DNA from: Kitasatospora sp. MAA4
GTDB taxonomy: Bacteria; Actinomycetota; Actinomycetes; Streptomycetales; Streptomycetaceae
Length of the DNA: 64,000 bases
Direction: 5' to 3'
NCBI RefSeq assembly: GCF_029893355.1
Contig: NZ_JARZAI010000001.1
Coordinates: 124,001 to 188,000 of the forward strand
In this document: positions 16,895 through 24,842 of the stretch, in pieces
Position numbering within the stretch: the first letter of the stretch is position 1
How the letters are laid out: every line of letters starts with the position of its first letter
Made by a program: the position numbers and the translations under genes
Notes under the pieces: model-generated
The model's input: only the letters and a program-made list of their open reading frames with translations
Told to the model about the DNA's origin: nothing
The model's database searches: none

Positions 16895-17487
16895 CGTCCA
16901 GTCCGGTCAGCTGTTGTGGTGTCGGTGGTCCAGGTCCGCAGCAGGGCGTCGAGCGAGTCGATGGTCCAGTCCCAGGACTCCTGCGAGTCGACGGCGGTGT
17001 GGCTGAAGCTTCCGGCCGCCTCCAGGCTGATGTAGCCGTGGAACACGCTGCCCAGCATGCGGACGGCGTGCGTCTGGTCCGGCTCGCGCAGGTGGTAGCC
17101 GCGCAGGATCGCCCGGCTCAGCTGCGCGTGCCGCCCCCCGGCGCTGGCCGCCGCCACCTCGGGGGCGAGGGCGAACCGGGTGGCGGCGTAGCGGCCGGGG
17201 TGTTCGCGGGCGTAGTCGCGGTAGGCGTCGGCGAACGCGGCCAGGGCGTCCCGGCCGGCCCGCCCGGCCACCGCGGCGGAGACCCGGTCGGCGAGTTCCT
17301 CCAGGGCGAGCAGGGTGATCCGGGTCTTGAGGTCGTGGGAGTTCCTGACGTGCGAGTACAGGCTGGCGACCTTGACGTCGAAGCTCCTGGCGAGCGCCGA
17401 GAGGGTCACCTGGTCGAAGCCGGCCTCGTCGGCCAGCTCCGCCCCCGCCCGGGTCAGGCGTTCCGCGGTCAGTCCTACGCGAGCCAT
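16891..17487 (-). CDS. TetR/AcrR family regulator
   Basis: 198 residues with an N-terminal helix-turn-helix (AGFDQVTLSALARSFDVKVASLYSHV split over helices 2-4). The C-terminal half resembles the WHG-type ligand-binding domain (RMLGSVFHGYISLEAAGSF). It probably represses its own operon with the SGNH hydrolase and perhaps the divergent FBP gene. Symmetric sequences that suit its operator lie at 17521-17552. The ligand may be the hydrolase substrate or product, but this is inference. Confidence 0.85.
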   Translation of the reverse strand: MARVGLTAERLTRAGAELADEAGFDQVTLSALARSFDVKVASLYSHVRNSHDLKTRITLLALEELADRVSAAVAGRAGRDALAAFADAYRDYAREHPGRYAATRFALAPEVAAASAGGRHAQLSRAILRGYHLREPDQTHAVRMLGSVFHGYISLEAAGSFSHTAVDSQESWDWTIDSLDALLRTWTTDTTTADRTGR

Positions 17488-17520
17488 GACCGTCCTCCCA
17501 TCGTGCTACTGGAATAATGT

Positions 17521-17552
17521 ATTTGCCTAAACCCTATAGGCAAATTAGCCTA
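17521..17552. promoter_or_regulatory. Probable TetR operator, three half-sites
   Basis: ATTTGCCTA (17521-17529) and TAGGCAAAT (17537-17545) form a perfect 9-bp inverted repeat with 7 nt between. The right arm is reused in a second repeat, TAGGC-N6-GCCTA (17537-17552). The site fills the 72-nt gap between the TetR gene and the divergent FBP gene and is much richer in A/T than its surroundings, so it can control both promoters. Confidence 0.7.
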
Positions 17553-17559
17553 CCGCATC

Positions 17560-18051
17560 ATGAAGCCACTGACCGAGCACGAGATCCGTACCGCCTTCGT
17601 GAACTGCACCAAGGGCGAGGCGAAGCGCCTCTCCGTGCCGCGCGACCTGTCCGAACAACCCTGGGACGACCTCGACTTCCTCGGCTGGCGAGATCCCCAG
17701 GCCCCGGACCGCGCCTACCTCGTGGCCGAACTGGACGGCCGCCCGCAGGGCCTCGCCCTGCGCCGCTCGGCCTCCGCCGTCTGGCAGGCGCGCCGCAGCA
17801 TCTGCTCGCTGTGTGTGACCACCCACACCGGAGGCGTCTCCCTCCTGGTCGCCCCGAAAGCCGGCCCGGCCGGACGGCAGGGCAACTCGGTGGGCGCCTA
17901 CATCTGCGACGACCTGGCCTGCTCGCTCTACGTGCGCGGCAAGCGGGAGACCGGCGCCGGCACCGGATTCCACGAGTCCCTCACCCTGGAGGAGAAGATC
18001 CAGCGCACCACCGCGAACCTGGCCGCCTTCATCGCCAAGGTCACGGCCTGA
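17560..18051 (+). CDS. FBP domain protein with treble-clef zinc finger
   Basis: 163 residues. The N-terminal helices (LTEHEIRTAFVNCTKGEAKRL) and a C-terminal Cys cluster (SICSLCVTTH and YICDDLACSLYVR) match the FBP zinc-finger family, whose best-known relatives (FusB) bind elongation factor G and protect it from fusidic acid. The usual FNC-KG-A signature is visible near residue 14. It is probably ribosome-associated in the cytoplasm; whether it gives resistance or simply assists translation is unknown. It is divergent from the TetR gene and shares its operator region. The last 11 nt overlap an AraC gene remnant on the other strand. Confidence 0.8.
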   Translation: MKPLTEHEIRTAFVNCTKGEAKRLSVPRDLSEQPWDDLDFLGWRDPQAPDRAYLVAELDGRPQGLALRRSASAVWQARRSICSLCVTTHTGGVSLLVAPKAGPAGRQGNSVGAYICDDLACSLYVRGKRETGAGTGFHESLTLEEKIQRTTANLAAFIAKVTA

Positions 18052-18184
18052 CGCCGGCGGCCGCCGTCCGGTACTGCCCCGGGGTGGTGCCGAATTCGCG
18101 GCTGAAGGCGTGCGAGAGGGCGTACGGGGTCCCGTAGCCGGCGCGGCGGGCGATGGCGGCCAGCCCCCTCGGGCGGTGGGCTGC
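18041..18184 (-). pseudogene. AraC family regulator, C-terminal remnant
   Basis: On the minus strand, 47 codons ending in TGA encode LAAIARRAGYGTPYALSHAF and FSREFGTTPGQYR, the second helix-turn-helix and end of an AraC regulator. An in-frame TAG at 18187-18185 and the absence of any upstream helix-turn-helix show that the rest is gone. In many actinomycetes such a regulator is divergent from a PPOX oxidoreductase like the next gene, so a deletion probably removed it. It is too short to function. Confidence 0.75.
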
Positions 18185-18193
18185 CTAAAGTGA

Positions 18194-18658
<465 letters not shown>

Positions 18659-18668
18659 ACCGAACCGA

Positions 18669-19469
18669 CTACCGGCCGGGGGTGGCGTCGCCCGAGGCGT
18701 CGGCGATGGTGTCCGAGTACCTGCCCAGGAACGGTGACTTGACGTACGGGTTGCCCGGGCTGCCGCCCTGCTCGGTGATCGCCGTGCTGACGGTGTAGGC
18801 ATTCGGCAGCTTGGTGCTGGCGATGACCGACACCTCGTTGTACAACCGGCTGGCCCCGGCCGTGGCGTGGCTGGGGTCGAGGTCGAGCACGGCGTAGGCG
18901 ACCTTGCCGGCCTGGAGCGGGTAGCCCTGCCCGTCGCCGAGGTTGGTCGACACGGCCGGCTGCACGGTCTCCACCGGGCCCGGGCCGCTGCCGGCGCCGA
19001 TGGTGGCGCTGTTGTCGATGGCCACCAGCGGGTAGAAGCTGAGGCCGCAGGCGGCGGAGCCGGTGTTGGTGACCTGGATCAGCCGCTTGGTGCCGCCCAG
19101 CTGCGCGTCGAACCCGGCGGTGACCTTGACCTGCTCCCCGGCGCAGGGGTGCGCGTAGGCGTACGCGTCGCTGGAGGTGTCGCCGCCGCCCTTGGCCGCG
19201 CCGGCCGAGGGGCGGGCCGTGCTGCGGGCGGGGCTCGGGGTGCCGGCGGCGATCGGCTTCGCGCCGGCGCCGCCACCCGCGCCGCTGCCTGCCGACGCCC
19301 CGGGCGACGCGGGTGAGGCGGCGACCGAGCCGGCGGGCGAGCCGGCGGCGGACGGTGACGCCGAGGTCTGGCCGGCCGCCGTCGTCCCGTCGGGGCCGCA
19401 CGCACTGAGCGTCAGGGTGAGGGCGGCGGTGGCAAGGACGGCACTGGCGGTAAGGCGGCGAGCTGACAT
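18669..19469 (-). CDS. DUF4232-type lipoprotein
   Basis: 266 residues. The signal ends in a lipobox, TLSACGPDG, so the Cys should be lipidated and the protein anchored outside the membrane. A Ser/Ala/Gly/Pro-rich linker of about 90 residues follows, then a C-terminal beta-sandwich beginning HPCAGEQVKV with Cys pairing to GLSFYPLV region (SAACGLSF). This layout matches actinobacterial DUF4232 proteins of unknown role. ATG 19469 has a GGGGA ribosome site. It converges on the oxidoreductase gene. Confidence 0.78.
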   Translation of the reverse strand: MSARRLTASAVLATAALTLTLSACGPDGTTAAGQTSASPSAAGSPAGSVAASPASPGASAGSGAGGGAGAKPIAAGTPSPARSTARPSAGAAKGGGDTSSDAYAYAHPCAGEQVKVTAGFDAQLGGTKRLIQVTNTGSAACGLSFYPLVAIDNSATIGAGSGPGPVETVQPAVSTNLGDGQGYPLQAGKVAYAVLDLDPSHATAGASRLYNEVSVIASTKLPNAYTVSTAITEQGGSPGNPYVKSPFLGRYSDTIADASGDATPGR

Positions 19470-19782
19470 GGTGTGGTCCCCCTGAATCGGCGTTGGCGGT
19501 CGGCGCTGTCCTCGTCCGACGTTCCTGTACACGGGTTGACCGGCGGATCACGTTCATCCTCGCGACCCCCTGTTGCCCCGCTGTGACATGCCTGGACACA
19601 TGCGGCGACATCCAGGACCCGCCCGGCACATTCGACGCCCTCGCCGGGGGTGAACGCAGGGCCGATCGGGTGGTGCCGATCCGATTTCACCCGGACCACA
19701 CACCCCGTCAGGCGTGGCGCAGGGCTGCCATCGCCGACGATCGGCTCAGCAGGTCACCGGAACAGACGAAAGGCATCAGATC
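19470..19782. other. Intergenic promoter region, 313 nt
   Basis: This gap separates the divergent lipoprotein and serine hydrolase genes and must hold both promoters. I see no gene with acceptable codon use. The stretch near 19535-19575 (ACGGGTTGACC...) has a possible -35-like TTGACC, but no convincing -10 partner. No strong inverted repeat was found. Confidence 0.4.
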
Positions 19783-21012
19783 ATGAGAAAACCCTCCCCA
19801 TCCCGGCGCTCGGCAGCGGCCGGCCGCACGCTCGCGGCGGCGACGCTCGTCGTCGCCGGGCTGCTGCCGCTGGCGGTCGCTCCGGCCCACGCCTCGGCGC
19901 CGCCCGTCGGCGTCCGGGCCGCGGCCGACGGGGACGACCACGACTTCCCGTCCGGCGGACTGAGCCCGGAGCTGCGGGCCAAGCTCGACCAGGCGGTGCA
20001 GCAGGTCCTGCAGGAGGCCGGCATCCCCGGTGCGCAGGTGGGCATCTGGCTTCCCGGCAAGGGCAGCTACATCCGCGCGTTCGGCGTCGCCGACAAGGCC
20101 ACCGGCGCGCCCATGACCGACAACCTGAACATGCGCATCGGCAGTGAGACCAAGACGTTCACCGCCACGGCCGTGCTGGAGCTCGTGGACGACGGCCTGG
20201 TCGGCCTTGACGACCCGATCTCCAAGTACATCGACGGAGTCCCGAACGGCGACTGCATCAAGCTGCGCGACCTGCTCGACATGCGCAGCGGCCTCTTCTC
20301 GTACAGCGCGGACGACGACTTCGTCCACGCGCTCCTCAGCGACCCCAACCACGTCTTCACACCGCAGGAACTGCTCGCCTACGGCTACAAGCACGACAAC
20401 GTGTTCGAACCGGGTACCCAGTTCCAGTACTCCAACAGCAACTACATCCTGCTCGGCCTGGTGATCGAGAAGATGACCGGCAGAAGCGTGCGGGACGTCA
20501 TCCACCAGCGGGTCACCGAGCCCAGCCACCTCGAGCGCACCATCTTCCCCGTCGGGCCCGAGCTCCCCCGGCCGTACGCCCACGGCTACACCAACCAGAC
20601 GCTCAGCGGCCAGATCGAGGACAGCACGCACTGGAACCCGAGTTGGGCCTGGTCGGCCGGCGCGATGATCTCCGACCTGCACGACCTCAAGCACTGGGCC
20701 AAGGACCTCGCCACCGGCACCCTCCTCTCGCCGGCCACCCAGGCCGAGCGCCTCAACGTCCTGCCCACCGGCATCCCCGGTGCGGGGTACGGGCTCGGGA
20801 TCTTCAACATCCAGGGCTGGATCGGCCACAACGGTTCCCTGCCCGGCTACGAGAGCCTCACCATCTACCTGCCGGAGGAGCACGCGACGGTCGTGGCGCT
20901 GCTCAACACCGACGTCTTCTACCAGGGCAACGAGCCGAGCACCGTCCTCGGCAAGGCGATCACGAGCATCATCACCCCGAACCACATCTACGACATCCCC
21001 GTGGAGAAGTAG
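19783..21012 (+). CDS. Secreted serine hydrolase (class C beta-lactamase/DD-peptidase family)
   Basis: 409 residues with a Sec signal (LAAATLVVAGLLPLAVAPAHA). The S12 family motifs are present: SETK (Ser-x-x-Lys nucleophile) in RIGSETKTF, YSNSNY as the Tyr-x-Asn element, and HNGSLPGY as the third HxG motif. Such enzymes include D-alanyl-D-alanine carboxypeptidases and secreted esterases; length is normal for the Streptomyces R61-like group. It acts outside the membrane. ATG 19783 is preceded by GAAAGG. A bidirectional terminator follows. Confidence 0.85.
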   Translation: MRKPSPSRRSAAAGRTLAAATLVVAGLLPLAVAPAHASAPPVGVRAAADGDDHDFPSGGLSPELRAKLDQAVQQVLQEAGIPGAQVGIWLPGKGSYIRAFGVADKATGAPMTDNLNMRIGSETKTFTATAVLELVDDGLVGLDDPISKYIDGVPNGDCIKLRDLLDMRSGLFSYSADDDFVHALLSDPNHVFTPQELLAYGYKHDNVFEPGTQFQYSNSNYILLGLVIEKMTGRSVRDVIHQRVTEPSHLERTIFPVGPELPRPYAHGYTNQTLSGQIEDSTHWNPSWAWSAGAMISDLHDLKHWAKDLATGTLLSPATQAERLNVLPTGIPGAGYGLGIFNIQGWIGHNGSLPGYESLTIYLPEEHATVVALLNTDVFYQGNEPSTVLGKAITSIITPNHIYDIPVEK

Positions 21013-21033
21013 CACCCGGCGCCGCTCCGACGG

Positions 21034-21072
21034 CCGCGGCTGACGGCCGCACCTCGAGGCCGTCAGCCGTGG
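21034..21072. terminator. Bidirectional hairpin terminator
   Basis: Arms 21034-21048 and 21058-21072 pair over 15 bp with one G-T wobble around the 9-nt loop GCACCTCGA. It sits between the convergent serine hydrolase and macro-domain genes and overlaps the last codons of the latter. Confidence 0.75.
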
Positions 21073-21542
21073 TCGTAGACGGTCACGGCGATGCCCTGCT
21101 CGGTGAGGCGCGATCGGACCAGGGGTTCCACGCGTTCCCAGCGCCCGCCGGCCAGGCCGCAGCCGATGCGGGGCATGTGGACGGACGCGTCCAGCTCGGC
21201 GGCCCGTTCGGCGAGGGTGGTCAGGGCGGTGTCGATAGCCTCGTAGCGCACGGGGACGCCCTTGCTGCCCGTGCGGATCCCGCGCTGGCCCACCATGTTG
21301 GCCACCCACAGCAGCCGTTCGACCTGGACCACCTGTACGGCGCCGAGGCCGAAGTCGTTGCCCGCCCGCTCGCGGTGCCAGCGCCGGTAGGCCGGCTCCG
21401 GCTCCGGCCAGCGCCGCGAGAGCGCCAGGACGAACCCCTTGCCCCAGCCGCCCAGGTCGTTGCAGACATGCGCGATCACCTTGGGCCCCTTGCCCAGCGG
21501 CGTCGTCGCATCCCCTCGCACGTAGTCGATCCCCGTCGTCAT
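21063..21542 (-). CDS. Macro domain protein (ADP-ribose binding/processing)
   Basis: 159 residues forming one macro domain. It begins with IDYVRGDATTPLGKG, then VIAHVCNDLGGWGKGFVLALS, the nucleotide-binding loop with the Asn-Asp and Gly-rich turn. Further on are VHMPRIGCGLAGG and the C-terminal strand IAVTVYDHG. Macro domains bind or remove ADP-ribose from proteins, RNA or small molecules. ATG 21542 is the natural start. Nothing nearby encodes an ADP-ribosyltransferase, so the partner is unknown. Confidence 0.85.
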   Translation of the reverse strand: MTTGIDYVRGDATTPLGKGPKVIAHVCNDLGGWGKGFVLALSRRWPEPEPAYRRWHRERAGNDFGLGAVQVVQVERLLWVANMVGQRGIRTGSKGVPVRYEAIDTALTTLAERAAELDASVHMPRIGCGLAGGRWERVEPLVRSRLTEQGIAVTVYDHG

Positions 21543-21635
21543 GCTGCGCACGGTAGCGGGTGGGTCCGACGGCCGGCCTGCGAATATCCGCTCGTCCCCG
21601 GCTCGCCCGTTACGGACGCCGTGCATGATGGGCAG

Positions 21636-22613
21636 ATGGACGCCATGCCCGGACCAACGGCCGTTGAGGCGGGCCTCGAACCGCTCCGAGGCCCGCTGAC
21701 GGGGTACTGCTACCGCCTGCTGGGCGCCGTCGGCGAGGCGGAGGACGCCGTACAGGAGACCATGCTGCGCGCCTACCGGCACCTCGACCGGTACGACCCG
21801 AGCCGCGCCGGCCTGTCCACCTGGGTGCACACCATCGCCACCAACGTCTGCCTCGACCTGCTGCGCGGTGCCCGCCGCCGCGCGCTGCCGTGGGACTTCG
21901 GGCCCGCCGCCGCCGACGGGGTCCTGGGCACGCCGCTGGGGCCCGCCCACTGGGTGGAGCCGATGGCGGACTCGCGCCTGCCGCACGTCGCCGACCCGGC
22001 CGAGCTCGCAGTGCGCCGCGAGTCGGTCCGGCTGGCCTTCGTCGCGGCCCTGCAGTGGCTCCCGCCCCGGCAGCGCGCGGTGCTGGTGCTGCGCGACGTC
22101 CTGGGTTTCTCCGCGGCGGAGGCCGCTCAGATCCTCGCCTCCTCGGTCGCGGCCGCCAACAGCGCGTTGCAGCGGGCCCGCGCCACCCTCCAGGAGCACC
22201 GACCCGCCCCGACGGACGTGCCGGACCCGGAGGACGCCACCCAGCGCGAGCTGCTGCGCGACTACGTGGACGCCTTCGAGGCGCACGACGTCGACCGGCT
22301 GATCGGACTGCTCGCCGACGACGTGCGCCTGGGCATGCCGCCGATCGCCTGGTGGCTGTCCGGCCCCGCCAGCATCGGCGCGGCCATGACCGCCGGCGCC
22401 GACGCCTGCGCCGCGGACCGGCTCCTGCCGGGCGCGCCGGCCAACGGCTGCCCCACCCTCGGCCAGTACCGGCCGGACCCGGACGGCGTGCTGCGGCCCT
22501 TCGCGCTGCTCCTGCTGGAGCTGCGCGGCAACCGGGTGGCCGAGATCGTCACCTTCCTCGGCTGCGGCGAGCGTTTCGCCGAGTTCGGACTCCCGCCGGT
22601 TCCGGAGCGATGA
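21636..22613 (+). CDS. ECF-type RNA polymerase sigma factor with C-terminal SnoaL-like domain
   Basis: 325 residues. Region 2 is seen in LTGYCYRLLGAVGEAEDAVQ and WVHTIATNVCLDLLR; region 4 in LPPRQRAVLVLRDVLGFSAAEAA. The last 110 residues (YVDAFEAHDVDRLIGLLADDV) form a SnoaL/NTF2-like fold, as in the SigX5-like group whose C-terminal domain replaces an anti-sigma factor in control. ATG 21636 is preferred; ATG 21645 and GTG 21621 are alternatives. A mycothiol-dependent enzyme gene follows 64 nt downstream and is a likely co-regulated target. It is divergent from the macro gene. Confidence 0.82.
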   Translation: MDAMPGPTAVEAGLEPLRGPLTGYCYRLLGAVGEAEDAVQETMLRAYRHLDRYDPSRAGLSTWVHTIATNVCLDLLRGARRRALPWDFGPAAADGVLGTPLGPAHWVEPMADSRLPHVADPAELAVRRESVRLAFVAALQWLPPRQRAVLVLRDVLGFSAAEAAQILASSVAAANSALQRARATLQEHRPAPTDVPDPEDATQRELLRDYVDAFEAHDVDRLIGLLADDVRLGMPPIAWWLSGPASIGAAMTAGADACAADRLLPGAPANGCPTLGQYRPDPDGVLRPFALLLLELRGNRVAEIVTFLGCGERFAEFGLPPVPER

Positions 22614-22677
22614 GTTCGCGGTTCCCGCCTCGTAAGAGGAGTGACAGGCAGAAACAGCGAACAGGAAGACCCTTCCC

Positions 22678-23256
22678 ATGGACAGCGAACAGCTTCAGGC
22701 GCAGACCCACGCCGAGCGCGAGCGGCTCGCCGCGCTGCTGGCCGACCTCACCGAGCAGCAGTGGGACACCCCGTCCCTGTGCGCAGGCTGGCGGGTCCGC
22801 GAGGTCGTCGCCCACATCACGATGCCCTTCCGCACCAGCGCGCCGCGCTTCGCGGCGGGACTGGCCGCCGCCCGCTTCTCCTTCAGCCGGTACGCGGACA
22901 CCGCCGCCCGTCGCGACGCCGCCCGGATGACCAGCGGCGAACTGCTCGCCGCGCTGCGCGACAACGTCCGCCACCCCTGGCAGCCGCCGGGCGGCGGCCC
23001 GGCCGGCGCACTGAGCCACGACGTGATCCACGGCCTGGACATCACCGAACCGCTCGGTTTGCCCCCGGCCCCGCCCGAGTGCATCGCCACCGTCCTCGCG
23101 CACTCGCGCCCCCGCGCCCTCGCCTACTTCGGCGTCGACCTCACCGGCCTCCAGCTGCGGGCGACCGACGCGCGGTGGCAGCTGGGGACGGGCCGCGTCG
23201 TGGAGCTGCCCGTCAAGGACATCCTGCTGACCGTGACCGGCCGCCGACCGCTGTGA
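22678..23256 (+). CDS. Mycothiol-dependent maleylpyruvate isomerase/DinB family protein
   Basis: 192 residues. The N-terminal four-helix domain opens with HAERERLAALLADLTEQQW and has SLCAGWRVREVVAHIT, then LSHDVIHGLDI, giving the His residues of a DinB-like metal site. The group uses mycothiol as cofactor for isomerase or transferase reactions in actinobacteria. AGGAAG lies upstream of the ATG. Its place behind a sigma factor gene suggests joint expression in a stress response. Confidence 0.78.
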   Translation: MDSEQLQAQTHAERERLAALLADLTEQQWDTPSLCAGWRVREVVAHITMPFRTSAPRFAAGLAAARFSFSRYADTAARRDAARMTSGELLAALRDNVRHPWQPPGGGPAGALSHDVIHGLDITEPLGLPPAPPECIATVLAHSRPRALAYFGVDLTGLQLRATDARWQLGTGRVVELPVKDILLTVTGRRPL

Positions 23257-23273
23257 AACCGCCCGAGGCGAGG

Positions 23274-24842
23274 TCAGTTCGCTGTCGGCGGCATGGCCGC
23301 CAGCGCGTCCTTCGCGATGGTCTTGGCCCGCGCCTCGCAGTCGGGGTAGTCGTCGCGCATCAGGTAGACCGTGATCTCCAGGTTGCCGGCGCGGACGTGG
23401 AGCTGGCAGGCCGAGGTGTCGGAGGTGTAGTTCATCCAGAACGCCTCGTCGCCGAAGCCGAGGCCGCTCTCGCGGTGCTCGCCCTTGCCCACGGCGGCGA
23501 AGTCCTGCTGCGCGGTGCGGGTGGCGTTCTTGCCGGGGGTCGAGCGGTCCAGATTCCACTCGACGGTCCCACTCTCGGCGGAGTTCCAGCCGTCCGCCAT
23601 GGGCCGGTCCTTGCCGTACCAGAAGCACGCGGTCTTGGCGGTGTCCCCCTGCTCGATGTCGACGTCCTTGTCCGCCCTCCACTGGTCCTGCAACGGCAGG
23701 GTGGGCGCGGCCTGCGCGCAGGCCGGCATCGTCACGTACGCGTCGGGCGGCCCGCCGCCGTCCTTGTGCAGCAGCAGGTATCCGCCCACGCCGAGGCCCG
23801 CCGCGAGCACCGCTCCCGCCGCCGCCCAGGTCAGGGCGCGTCGGCGGCGGGGCGGCGTGGCGGGGGTGTCGAGCACGGTGGCCAGGGCGGTCGGCACGGC
23901 GGGGGAGCCGGCGGCCCGCAGCAGGAGTGTCCGCTCGCCCCTGCCGCTGAGCAGGTCCTCCGCGAGGGCCCGCCGCTCGTCGACCATGCCGTGTACGGCG
24001 GGCGGCCACGGCCGAGCCGTCGGGGCCACCGGGCCGAGGAGGTACAGCAGTTGGGACGGTGTGGGCCGGTCGGCCGGGTTCTTGGCCAGGCAGCGGGCGA
24101 CGATCGCGTGCAGAGCCTGTGGCACACCGCTCAGGTCGGGTGCGGTGTGGACGACGTTGTAGAGCGTCTGGAGGGCGGACGGGCCGGCGAACGGGCTGCG
24201 CCCGGTTGCCGCCAGGACGAGCACCGAACCGAGCGAGAACACGTCGCTCGCCCCGGTCAGCTCCCGGCCCTCCGCCTGCTCGGGCGACATGAACGGGGGC
24301 GAACCCACCACCCAGCCGGTGCCGGTGAGTTCGGTGGCGTCCCCGCCCTCCGCCGCCCGGGCGATCCCGAAGTCGATGACCCGGGCGCCGTCCTCGGCGA
24401 GCAGGACGTTCTCGGGCTTGAGGTCGCGGTGGACCAGACCGGCCCGATGGATCTCACTCAGCGCTGTGGTCAGCCCGACCGCCAGGCGGTGCAGGGCCGC
24501 CTCCGGCAGCGCACCCGCCCGCTCCACGGCCGCTCCCAACGACGGACCGGCCACGAACACCGAGGCGAGCCAGGGCTGTTCGGCGTCCGCGTCGGCGTCC
24601 AGGACGGCCGCCGTGTACGCGCCGGACACCTTGCGCGAGGCCGCCACCTCCCGCCGGAAGCGGGAGCGGAAGCCGTCGTCGGCCGCGTGCCGGGCGTGCA
24701 CGAGCTTCACCGCCGCCGGCCGCCCGTCCGGTGCGACACCGAGCAGGACCCGACCCATGCCGCCCCGGCCGAGCTCGGCGAGCAGCACGTACGGTCCGGC
24801 CTTCTCCGGCAGCGGCTGCGAGGCGTTCACGGAGGTGTTCAC
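23274..24842 (-). CDS. Receptor-type Ser/Thr protein kinase (PknB-like)
   Basis: 522 residues. The kinase domain (about 16-275) has the P-loop ELGRGGMGRV, the VAIK-type Lys in AAVKLVHA, HRDLKPENVLL at 138, DFG at 157 and SPEQ in the activation region. A juxtamembrane segment and one membrane span (about 336-358) follow, then an external domain of about 160 residues with three Cys (ACAQA, ACFWYG, ACQLHV). It starts with GTG and overlaps the preceding paralogous kinase by 4 nt, so the pair is translated together. The external domain presumably senses a ligand; which one is unknown. Confidence 0.87.
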   Translation of the reverse strand: MNTSVNASQPLPEKAGPYVLLAELGRGGMGRVLLGVAPDGRPAAVKLVHARHAADDGFRSRFRREVAASRKVSGAYTAAVLDADADAEQPWLASVFVAGPSLGAAVERAGALPEAALHRLAVGLTTALSEIHRAGLVHRDLKPENVLLAEDGARVIDFGIARAAEGGDATELTGTGWVVGSPPFMSPEQAEGRELTGASDVFSLGSVLVLAATGRSPFAGPSALQTLYNVVHTAPDLSGVPQALHAIVARCLAKNPADRPTPSQLLYLLGPVAPTARPWPPAVHGMVDERRALAEDLLSGRGERTLLLRAAGSPAVPTALATVLDTPATPPRRRRALTWAAAGAVLAAGLGVGGYLLLHKDGGGPPDAYVTMPACAQAAPTLPLQDQWRADKDVDIEQGDTAKTACFWYGKDRPMADGWNSAESGTVEWNLDRSTPGKNATRTAQQDFAAVGKGEHRESGLGFGDEAFWMNYTSDTSACQLHVRAGNLEITVYLMRDDYPDCEARAKTIAKDALAAMPPTAN

